A program made the translations under genes and the position numbers. 43,287 nucleotides of DNA from Mageeibacillus sp. UBA1255 (GTDB taxonomy: Bacteria > Bacillota > Clostridia > UBA1212 > UBA1255): assembly GCA_002308795.1 (NCBI GenBank), contig DBVV01000072.1, positions 818-44,104 of the forward strand, written 5' to 3'. Shown in pieces: positions 1-7,213 of the stretch. Numbering within the stretch: position 1 is the first letter of the stretch; each line of letters opens with the position of its first letter. The notes beneath the pieces were generated by a model. It made no database searches and was not told where the DNA came from. It worked only from the letters and a program-made list of their open reading frames with translations.

Positions 1-438
1 AGGATGGACAGGGATATCATTTACCAGGGAGCTGTCACGACTCTGCTGGTGCTCACGGCGTACTTTGTCGGAGAATTCCTTGAGACCGGGCAGTGGCACA
101 TAGTAGCGAGCAACGACGGTATAACGATGGCGTTCCTGACGATGTCAATGGCGGAGATATTCCATTCTCTCAATATGCGTTCGCAGAGAAAATCGATCAT
201 CGGCATGGCTGTTAAGGGTAATCATAATAGATTCCTGATCTATTCCACGATCGGTTCGCTCCTGCTCACCACAGCAGTCATCTACGTGCCTTTCCTCAGA
301 GACGCGTTCGGATTCACATCCATCAGTTTCGCTGAATACTCGGTAGCGCTCGGTATAGCGTTCCTGATGATACCGATAGTTGAGATCGTAAAAGCTATCC
401 AGAGAAAACTGGCTAAACGCAGACAGGAAAAACAATAA
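1..438 (+). CDS. Cation-translocating P-type ATPase, C-terminal fragment (5' end outside window)
   Basis: The frame is open from base 1, so the gene begins upstream and only about 145 C-terminal residues are present. They form the last membrane segments of a P-type ATPase: hydrophobic stretches near fragment residues 8-25, 82-98 and 113-132 (counting from the Met at base 4), and the sequence MAEIFHSLNMRS, typical of the final transmembrane region of P2-type (Ca2+ or Na+/K+-like) pumps. The tail is short and basic. The phosphorylation and nucleotide domains are off-window, so the transported ion cannot be settled; a calcium-type pump is the likeliest reading. The next gene starts 7 bases after its stop. 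Confidence 0.85.
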   Translation, partial: RMDRDIIYQGAVTTLLVLTAYFVGEFLETGQWHIVASNDGITMAFLTMSMAEIFHSLNMRSQRKSIIGMAVKGNHNRFLIYSTIGSLLLTTAVIYVPFLRDAFGFTSISFAEYSVALGIAFLMIPIVEIVKAIQRKLAKRRQEKQ

Positions 439-445
439 GCAAGAA

Positions 446-1048
446 ATGGAACCAAAGGGAAGTCCGAAAAAGCGATCGAAAATTTGGCTGCTAAGAGGCG
501 TTTTAACGCTGCTTTTAGTGAGCGTGGTAATTTTATGCTTCACGTCATGTACGGGCCGCTACGGGCCTCCTGCGCCTCCCACACAGGCGTTTGAGGGCAA
601 TATCTCACCGAAAGCATCTTTTTCCCTGAACGGCTCGACTACAACTGATGATCCTGCTGTCCTCGGGGACGGAAACAGAGCTACTTATATGCGGTTTACC
701 GGAGCAGGCGGACCGGCAGAAATAGTTATTGACCTCGGCGCGCTTTACCGCGTATGCAGACTGGATATTTACCCCGCATCCGACGGCACGTACACCGGAA
801 TGTATTTTCCGAAAACTATTGACGTTTTATGCTCCGCGGACGGGAAAAAATATGCATCCGCAGTATCGTATAAAAACGTTGAAGCGCCAGATTGCGTGCC
901 GGTGCTGGAATTTTCGCCCGTCGATGCGAGATACGTTAAACTCATAATAAACGATTATGACGTTCCGACGTATTCAACGGCATGGGTCGCAGAGATAGCT
1001 GAAATAGAGGTAATAAGCTTTTTCGGAGAGTACCCGTATCCGGTCTGA
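446..1048 (+). CDS. Discoidin (F5/8 type C)-like lipoprotein
   Basis: 200 residues. A basic N-terminus (PKKRSK) precedes a hydrophobic segment at about 13-34 that ends in FTSC, so Cys35 is a plausible lipidation site, although Phe at -3 makes a weak lipobox. After a Pro-rich linker (about 38-46), residues 50-195 look like a galactose-binding-like/discoidin fold: a DGN-type loop (LGDGNRATYMRF), an IVIDLGALYRV strand and a late ARYVKLIIND strand. Such domains bind carbohydrate or other surface ligands. No catalytic motif is visible. The start has only a weak ribosome site but is the only ATG placing the signal peptide at the N-terminus. The gene follows the ATPase closely and may be co-transcribed with it. 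Confidence 0.7.
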   Translation: MEPKGSPKKRSKIWLLRGVLTLLLVSVVILCFTSCTGRYGPPAPPTQAFEGNISPKASFSLNGSTTTDDPAVLGDGNRATYMRFTGAGGPAEIVIDLGALYRVCRLDIYPASDGTYTGMYFPKTIDVLCSADGKKYASAVSYKNVEAPDCVPVLEFSPVDARYVKLIINDYDVPTYSTAWVAEIAEIEVISFFGEYPYPV

Positions 1049-1075
1049 GACCGTGTCGCGGCCAGGCGGCGCTTA

Positions 1076-1109
1076 ACAAAAACAAAAAAACCGGTCTTAA
1101 ACCGGTTTT
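1076..1109 (-). terminator. Rho-independent terminator of tRNA-Val
   Basis: The arms at 1087-1095 and 1101-1109 form a 9-bp stem with a 5-base loop. Read on the minus strand, the stem is followed by a T-rich tract (complement of the A-rich 1076-1086). It lies 3 bases past the tRNA 3' end. The A-run at one side and T-run at the other could also let it act on the discoidin-gene transcript from the plus strand. Confidence 0.8.
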
Positions 1110-1112
1110 AAG

Positions 1113-1186
1113 TGGGGGCGAGGGGGCTCGAACCCATGACCTCTCGGATGTGAACCGAACGCTCTGACCAACTGAGCTACGTCCCC
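1113..1186 (-). tRNA. tRNA-Val (anticodon CAC)
   Basis: A 74-nt cloverleaf read on the minus strand. The D arm is GCTC/GAGC, the anticodon stem TTCGG/CCGAG with loop TTCACAT gives anticodon CAC (Val, codon GUG), the variable loop is AGGTC and the T loop is TTCGAGC. The discriminator base is A and the CCA end is not encoded. Two stem positions do not pair: A5 with C68 in the acceptor stem and U50 with C64 in the T stem. A promoter lies 5' and a terminator 3', so it is a single-gene transcription unit. Confidence 0.9.
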
Positions 1187-1197
1187 GAACGGATGGG

Positions 1198-1226
1198 ATT
1201 CTACCACAGGCGTATAATAAAATCAA
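1198..1226 (-). promoter_or_regulatory. Sigma-A-type promoter of tRNA-Val
   Basis: On the minus strand, TTGATT (1221-1226) and TAGAAT (1198-1203) are separated by exactly 17 bases, 11 bases before the tRNA 5' end. The same short interval carries TATAAT on the plus strand at 1212-1217, which may serve the esterase gene, though no -35 box is clear for it. Confidence 0.7.
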
Positions 1227-1249
1227 GAGGAAATATCGAGGGGAAAACT

Positions 1250-2788
1250 ATGAGCGAATCAGAAAAAAACGTAAATAACGAACAGACCGCACCTGCGCTT
1301 CCGGACCTTAACGGCTCAGTGACGCAGGAGGTTTTATGCGAAAACGGCGGCAGCTTCGCAGATATAACGATGTTTCCGGATTTTAAACTAAGCGGCTGCT
1401 TTTCGTCTCATATGGTGATACAGCGCAGGGCTTTCGCGAAAGTATACGGTTTTTCGCGCCATCCCGGGCTTAAAGTGAAAGGAATATGGACCGGAGCCGG
1501 AATATCAGAGTCTGAAACCTTCGTCGGAAACGACGGACGGTTCACGCTCGAATTTGCGCCGAGGGAGGCTGAAAAAGACCCTTCGTGCATGATCATCAGC
1601 TCCGCATACGGCAGCTACGTACTTAGCGATATACTTGTCGGCGACGTATGGATGATCGGCGGTCAATCAAACGCGGAATGTCATCTGGCACAATGCATGA
1701 GCGCCGAGCCTGAGATCCTTCCGGAAATTTCGGCGGATGATAATTTCAGGCTGTTCTTCCAGAGCCAGGCCAGGGCATTCGATTTCAGAGAAGACTGCGC
1801 TTACCCGCGCGATGAAATTATTGACCCGTCATGGCGCTGGACAAGGCCCGGAAAGTACGAGTCGCTTAATTTTTCTGCGATCGGCTACTATTTCGCAAAA
1901 GAACTTACACGCCATACCGACGTTCCTCTGGGCATGGTGATGATATGCGCCGGAGGAGCCTGCCTGCGCGAACTGATGCCGTACGGCCTTTCGGTAGAAA
2001 GAGGTTACACTGTAGGCGCAAATATGCCGGTGGGAGGTTATTACAACACTCTCATAAGCCCGTTCGCACGTTTTCCTTTCTACGGCCAGATCTTTTTCCA
2101 GGGCGAAAGCGAAGGCATCTGGAAAGAAATGGCGTACTCTTACGATGCCGATCTGGCAGCGCTCGTAGAGGACGAACGAAATACGTTTAAGATAGATTTT
2201 CCGTTCTACAACGTACAGCTCAGTTCGTACAGAGAAGAAGGAAAACAATACTTCCCGCACCTGCACGTTGTCCGCATAAGACAGTTTGACGCCGTTTCGG
2301 AGATAAAAGACAGCCACCTTGCCGTATCGATGGACCTAGGCTCGCTTCCTTCAGACAGTGATTTTGCACATTCACCGCACAAAGCCGAGCTTGGGCGCAG
2401 GCTTGCGCTTCAGGCATTTGCATACGAGTATGACGGGGAAAAAGCTATGGAAGATCCTGCAGAATACGAATCTCCCGCGCCGGTATCAGTTGAAAAGGCC
2501 GAAGGCGGTTTTCTGATCAAATTCAAAAATACCGGAAAAGGGCTGAAAACACGTCCCGGGACCGGCAGCGTACCCGCCGGATTCGGTTTCGTACTTAAAG
2601 GAGAGGAAGAAATGCGAAATGCCAAAGCAGAATTCATTTCTCCCGATACGGTGTTTGTGAGCGCTTTTGAGAGCGATGGCGAGATCTCACACGTATGCTA
2701 TGCGTTTTTCCACCTCGCGTATCCGGAGAACGCAAACGTGGTTAATTCATTCGGCCTTCCGCTTCCTGCTTTCAGGCTGAGCGTTTGA
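1250..2788 (+). CDS. Sialate O-acetylesterase-like SGNH hydrolase
   Basis: 512 residues. The core resembles the sialate O-acetylesterase (SASA) family: GGQSNAE with the candidate nucleophile Ser140, FFQGESEG near 285 as a further SGNH-type block, and a C-terminal Asp/His pair in DFAHSPHKAELG near 370. An N-terminal beta-rich domain (about 45-130) precedes it, as is usual in the family. Members remove O-acetyl groups from sialic acid or acetylated plant glycans. No signal peptide is visible, so it is probably cytoplasmic. The ATG at 1250 is chosen over an in-frame ATG at 1193 because GAGGGG lies 7 bases upstream and the region before it overlaps the tRNA promoter. The substrate is inferred from family membership only. 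Confidence 0.8.
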   Translation: MSESEKNVNNEQTAPALPDLNGSVTQEVLCENGGSFADITMFPDFKLSGCFSSHMVIQRRAFAKVYGFSRHPGLKVKGIWTGAGISESETFVGNDGRFTLEFAPREAEKDPSCMIISSAYGSYVLSDILVGDVWMIGGQSNAECHLAQCMSAEPEILPEISADDNFRLFFQSQARAFDFREDCAYPRDEIIDPSWRWTRPGKYESLNFSAIGYYFAKELTRHTDVPLGMVMICAGGACLRELMPYGLSVERGYTVGANMPVGGYYNTLISPFARFPFYGQIFFQGESEGIWKEMAYSYDADLAALVEDERNTFKIDFPFYNVQLSSYREEGKQYFPHLHVVRIRQFDAVSEIKDSHLAVSMDLGSLPSDSDFAHSPHKAELGRRLALQAFAYEYDGEKAMEDPAEYESPAPVSVEKAEGGFLIKFKNTGKGLKTRPGTGSVPAGFGFVLKGEEEMRNAKAEFISPDTVFVSAFESDGEISHVCYAFFHLAYPENANVVNSFGLPLPAFRLSV

Positions 2789-2821
2789 CGTACCTTCGCC
2801 GCGACCGGCGGCGGTGTTTAT

Positions 2822-4228
2822 ATGCTGAAACGATCTGATATCAATATGACAGAGGGTCCGCTGCTGAAAAACGTGATCCTCTATACGCTTCCGATAATAT
2901 TTACCGGCATACTGCAGCTGCTGTTCAACGCGGCGGATCTGGTGGTAGTAGGCCGGTTCAGGGGAAGCGTATGCGTTGCCGCCGTCGGAAGCACCGGAGC
3001 GCTGATCAATCTCATAATTAATATGTTCATAGGCCTCTCCGTCGGAGCAGGCGTCACGGTCGCGCAGGCGAAAGGCGCAGGAGACGGAAAAGAAATGCAT
3101 AAAGCCGTCCATACCGCGATATTGACCGCCCTCATAGGAGGCGTCATCCTCACGGGGATCGGGATAGCGTTCGCCGGAAATCTTCTGGAAATGATGGACA
3201 CGCCCGACGACGTACTGCCGCTTTCAACGAAATATATGCGAATATACTTCGCCGGAATGCTGTCGTCAATGGTCTATAATTACGGCGCGGCTATCCTGAG
3301 GGCGCTGGGCGATACGCGCGGACCGCTAATGTTTCTCACTATTGCAGGGATAATAAACGTCGTGCTGAATCTGCTGTTCGTGCTGGCAATGGGCATGGAC
3401 GTTGACGGCGTGGCGTGGGCAACGGTCATATCTCAGACTATCGCAGCGCTGCTCGTACTTATGTCGTTGTCCCGCAGGGACGATTCGGCAAAATTCAAGA
3501 TCCACAAGCTTCGCATATACAAAGGATCTCTGGTAAAGATACTGAAGATCGGTCTTCCCGCCGGATTTCAGAGCGTGATGTTCAACATATCCAACGTATT
3601 CATCCAGACGTCTGTCAATTCTTTCAACTCTGTGGCGATCTCTTCCGGGAACTCCGCCGCTGCGAATATCGAAGGCTTCGTATACGTTTCGATGAATGCC
3701 TTCCACCAGACGGCTCTTAATTTCGCAGGCCAGAATATGGGTGCCGGAAACAAGAAGCGCGTTAAAAAGATAATGCTGTGCTGCCTTTGCTGCGTAGGAA
3801 TATTCGGGCTGCTGCTCGGCGTACTCGGGTACGTATTCGGGCGGCCGCTCCTGTCGATATACATCGTTGACTCCGAAGAAGCGATCGGTTACGGTATGAT
3901 CAGGCTCGCGTTCATATGCCTGCCGTACTTCCTGTGCGGACTGATGGACGTTGCCACAGGCGCGATAAGGGGAATGGGATCTTCCTTCACTCCGATGGTC
4001 ATCACCGTCGTGGGAGTTTGCGTGATGAGGATAGTATGGATACTGACCGTCTTTTCGATACCGGAATTCCACACGCTTGAGATCCTTTATATGTCATACA
4101 TAATATCGTGGACGATCTCTTTCGCCGCGCAGATGATAGCGTTCTCGATATTGTATAAACGGCTTGAAAATGTTTCCGGAACGGACGATAATATAGGCAA
4201 CGAATCAAATGCGGAGGTACCGACATGA
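2822..4228 (+). CDS. MATE family efflux transporter
   Basis: 468 residues with about 12 membrane segments, the normal MATE size. The N-terminus (MTEGPLLKN followed by ILQLLFNAADLVVVGRF) is a hallmark of the bacterial DinF/NorM-like clostridial branch. These proteins export cationic drugs or metabolites in exchange for Na+ or H+. The cytoplasmic tail after about 450 is polar. A GC-rich hairpin-like sequence sits in the 33-base gap before the start, and the ribosome site is weak. The stop codon overlaps the next ATG by four bases (ATGA), so the downstream glycosidase is probably translationally coupled. The substrate cannot be predicted. Confidence 0.9.
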   Translation: MLKRSDINMTEGPLLKNVILYTLPIIFTGILQLLFNAADLVVVGRFRGSVCVAAVGSTGALINLIINMFIGLSVGAGVTVAQAKGAGDGKEMHKAVHTAILTALIGGVILTGIGIAFAGNLLEMMDTPDDVLPLSTKYMRIYFAGMLSSMVYNYGAAILRALGDTRGPLMFLTIAGIINVVLNLLFVLAMGMDVDGVAWATVISQTIAALLVLMSLSRRDDSAKFKIHKLRIYKGSLVKILKIGLPAGFQSVMFNISNVFIQTSVNSFNSVAISSGNSAAANIEGFVYVSMNAFHQTALNFAGQNMGAGNKKRVKKIMLCCLCCVGIFGLLLGVLGYVFGRPLLSIYIVDSEEAIGYGMIRLAFICLPYFLCGLMDVATGAIRGMGSSFTPMVITVVGVCVMRIVWILTVFSIPEFHTLEILYMSYIISWTISFAAQMIAFSILYKRLENVSGTDDNIGNESNAEVPT

Positions 4229-6234
4229 AAAAAATCAGATATATGATCCCTGTGCTAGCGCTTGCTTTTATGGCTGCTCTGCCGGTCGTGATGAGTTCTT
4301 GCGCACGCAGAAACACTCCTTCCCTTATAAAGATGCTTGAAGAGCCGTCAACTTTTCCCGTCTCTTTTAAATACGGGCGGCACAGGTATCACGGCTTCGG
4401 CGACGGGTTTGAGAAAAAATCATATACTGTTACGGACGGCGTTAACGGAAAAGACGTTAACGCGCAGTTTCTCCATACCGAAAGCGGCGTGATATTCACA
4501 GTTGAGGGCAAGGTCTATTCTGATTACGATGCGTGCGAGTGGACGGTCTGGCTCGAAAATCCGGGCAATGCGGCTACTGATAATTTTACCGAATTATACG
4601 CGCTTGACTGGGAGGCAAAAGGGAAGGACCCCGTACTTAAAGGTATGAACGGCGATCTGGGCGACATGTACGCTCCGTACTCATATAAGCTGACAAATAA
4701 TTTCGTAGAAAAAGGGACCGACACAGGGCGCCCGACCCACGTCGATTTTCCGTATTTCAATCTTGAATACGGAAACGGAGGAACGTTCATTGCCGTCGGA
4801 TGGCCGGGAAGCTGGAAGGCATCGTTCAAAGGAGAGGGTAACGGTAAAACTCACGTGACGGCGGGACAGAACCACGTCGATATGTTCCTTGACCCCGGCG
4901 ATAAGATCAGGACTCCGCTCATCGTCATGGTCGGATACAACGGCCGCGACGAGGCAAAAAACATGAACCTCTGGAGACACTGGTTCATCGACTGCAATAT
5001 GAGGCATCCGGACGGAAAGCGGTTTGATCCTGTATTCTGTGCTTCTTCCGGAGCATCCGGGATGACAACGAACCAGTTAAAAAAACTGATAAATACGTAC
5101 AGTGAAAACGGCCTGAAGCTCGATTATCTCTGGATCGACGCAGGCTGGTATCTGAACGCGAAGGGGCAGCCCTGCTCCTGGCCGGAGACCGGAACGCTCG
5201 ACGTGGATACCTCGCGCTTCCCGGACAGATTTTCGGAAGTGTCGCAGCTGATGCACGAAAAAGGCGGAAAGGTGATGCTCTGGTTCGAGGCCGAGGTAAT
5301 GCGCTGCAATAAAGACGATTTCGTTGAGAATATGCCCGGCTTTAAAAAGGAGTGGTTCCTCGGCACCGCCGCGGCAGGTTCGTGGCTTGAAGGACAGCTC
5401 TTCGATCTCGGAAATCCCGACTGCTTGGAGTGGCTGCTCGGACGCATCTACAAGGTGATCGATGACGGAAATATAGATATGTTCCGTTCGGATTTCAACG
5501 TTAATCCAGGCCCGGTATGGCGGACTGCCGATGACTTCTTCAAAGAAGGATTCAAAGAGAATCTTTACGTTCAGGGATATCTCAAGATGTGGGATTCTAT
5601 CCTTGAGAGGTACCCGTCGATGATGATCGATTCCTGCGCTTCGGGCGGAGGGAGGAACGATATCGAGACTATGCGCAGAAGTGTGCCGCTTCACATAAGC
5701 GATTTCTGGGACGGCAATGACGACGGTTTTAACGAGCGTCAGACGTGTGTGCTGGAGTTCTCGCGCTGGATACCGTATTTCAAGCTTGAAGTTCATTCCA
5801 CCGCTCCGGCGACAATGTACAATTACCGGTCGTCAATGGCTCCCTGGTTCATCCTGAGCGTCGATTACACGAATAATAATTCCGACTGGACGAACGCGAA
5901 ACAGGCCGAAACGGAGTGGCGCCAGCTCTCGAAGTATTATTATTCGGATTTCTATCCGCTTACCGAATTCAGCAAATCTCCCGATGCATGGAGGGCGTGG
6001 CAGTATTACGATCCTGAGACGTCGAGCGGTGCCGTCCAGCTGTTCAGAGGTCCTGAGTCGGAAGTCTCCGAAATGACTTTGAAACTCCGCTGCCTGAAAT
6101 CAGGAAGCTACAGAGTCTGGAATGCGGAAGGTACTTTCGACGTCACCGTCAGCGCATCTGCACTGAAGTCCGGGTATAAATTCACACTGCCTGAAAAAGA
6201 ATCCTCCGATATAATATTCTACGAACACAAATAA
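4225..6234 (+). CDS. GH36-like alpha-galactosidase lipoprotein
   Basis: 669 residues. A signal peptide (KKIR, then a hydrophobic 7-22) ends in MSSC, so Cys26 is a likely lipid anchor and the enzyme would sit outside the membrane. The central TIM barrel matches glycoside hydrolase family 36 / clan GH-D: YLWIDAGWY near 295, FRSDFN with the probable nucleophile Asp423, SCASGGGRND near 470, and HISDFWD with the probable acid/base Asp493. The N-terminal beta-sandwich and short C-terminal beta domain are as expected. The family hydrolyses terminal alpha-galactosides, but some members act on alpha-N-acetylgalactosaminides, so exact specificity is open. It overlaps the MATE gene by ATGA. An extracellular anchored GH36 is less common than the cytoplasmic form. 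Confidence 0.85.
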   Translation: MKKIRYMIPVLALAFMAALPVVMSSCARRNTPSLIKMLEEPSTFPVSFKYGRHRYHGFGDGFEKKSYTVTDGVNGKDVNAQFLHTESGVIFTVEGKVYSDYDACEWTVWLENPGNAATDNFTELYALDWEAKGKDPVLKGMNGDLGDMYAPYSYKLTNNFVEKGTDTGRPTHVDFPYFNLEYGNGGTFIAVGWPGSWKASFKGEGNGKTHVTAGQNHVDMFLDPGDKIRTPLIVMVGYNGRDEAKNMNLWRHWFIDCNMRHPDGKRFDPVFCASSGASGMTTNQLKKLINTYSENGLKLDYLWIDAGWYLNAKGQPCSWPETGTLDVDTSRFPDRFSEVSQLMHEKGGKVMLWFEAEVMRCNKDDFVENMPGFKKEWFLGTAAAGSWLEGQLFDLGNPDCLEWLLGRIYKVIDDGNIDMFRSDFNVNPGPVWRTADDFFKEGFKENLYVQGYLKMWDSILERYPSMMIDSCASGGGRNDIETMRRSVPLHISDFWDGNDDGFNERQTCVLEFSRWIPYFKLEVHSTAPATMYNYRSSMAPWFILSVDYTNNNSDWTNAKQAETEWRQLSKYYYSDFYPLTEFSKSPDAWRAWQYYDPETSSGAVQLFRGPESEVSEMTLKLRCLKSGSYRVWNAEGTFDVTVSASALKSGYKFTLPEKESSDIIFYEHK

Positions 6235-6265
6235 AACACTCTTAAATAACGGAAGCGACCGGATC

Positions 6266-7213
6266 ATGATAGCGTTCTATATTCTCATCTCGGTAATCCT
6301 ACTGCTCCTGCTCGCGGTGCTGTCAGTATCGCTGTGGATATATTTTATTGCCTTCTACAACAAAAAAGACAGGGACGTATCGAGAGAAGTACTCAGGGGA
6401 CCTGATTACGACGAATTCCACGACGAGATGGTCGACATTATTGACCGCGCGATGAAGATACCGTTCGAAGAAGTCCGGATCAGGTCATACGACGGACTGT
6501 CGCTGTACGGAAGGGTGTATTTTCAGAAAGAAGGCGCGCCTTTTCATATACAGTTTAACGGCTATAAGGGCAACGGCATCAGGGATTTCAGCGGCGGATT
6601 GCAGCTCGCACTCGCATCAGGAGGGAACGTGCTGCTCGTTGACCAGAGATCACACGGAAGATCTGACGGGCATACGATATGCTTCGGGGTGAAAGAGCGG
6701 TTCGACGTAAAAAGCTGGACGGAATATGTTATTGACCGCTTCGGCCGTGATACGATCGTTTTTATCGAGGGCGTGTCAATGGGCGCGGCGACCGTGCTTA
6801 TGGCGTCCGATACCGGCCTTCCCGGCAGCGTCCGCGGGATAGTCGCCGATTGTCCGTATTCGTCTCCGTTCGGTATCATCTATGAGGTCGGAAAGAAAAC
6901 GGTCAGATCAGCGCGCCTGATGAAGCCTTTTATATTTGTTTCCGCACTGATATTCGGTCACTTCAACATTTTCAAAAGCAGCGCGGAAAACGCCGTTAAA
7001 AACACTGAAATACCGGTCCTGCTTATACACGGTACCGGGGACCATTTCGTGCCTTATCATATGAGTGAGGCGATATATGCTGCAAATCCCGAAATGATCA
7101 CTTTCGTGAGTGTCGAAGGGGCGCCTCACGGGCTGTCGTGTCTTAAAGATCATAAGAAATACGAAAATGCCGTCAATTCTTTCTGGAATTCCTGCGCAGG
7201 CGTGCAGAGGTGA
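6266..7213 (+). CDS. Membrane-anchored alpha/beta hydrolase
   Basis: 315 residues. Residues 1-24 form a single N-terminal membrane segment followed by a hydrolase domain. The nucleophile elbow is GVSMG with Ser171; Asp in HGTGDHFVP near 257 and His in APHGLS near 290 complete a Ser-Asp-His triad. It belongs to the broad family of YhfP/BEM46-like serine hydrolases; the natural ester or amide substrate is unknown. It follows the GH36 gene by 31 bases and may be in the same transcript. Its last 41 bases overlap the end of the convergent P-type ATPase gene. Confidence 0.8.
   Translation: MIAFYILISVILLLLLAVLSVSLWIYFIAFYNKKDRDVSREVLRGPDYDEFHDEMVDIIDRAMKIPFEEVRIRSYDGLSLYGRVYFQKEGAPFHIQFNGYKGNGIRDFSGGLQLALASGGNVLLVDQRSHGRSDGHTICFGVKERFDVKSWTEYVIDRFGRDTIVFIEGVSMGAATVLMASDTGLPGSVRGIVADCPYSSPFGIIYEVGKKTVRSARLMKPFIFVSALIFGHFNIFKSSAENAVKNTEIPVLLIHGTGDHFVPYHMSEAIYAANPEMITFVSVEGAPHGLSCLKDHKKYENAVNSFWNSCAGVQR

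Noticed and set aside
3326..4072. A 248-residue minus-strand frame inside the MATE gene
   Set aside because: It is a shadow of the coding strand: no ribosome site and His/Arg/Tyr-rich nonsense composition.
5077..5796. A 239-residue minus-strand frame inside the GH36 gene
   Set aside because: The plus strand carries all GH36 catalytic motifs here; the reverse frame has no domain.
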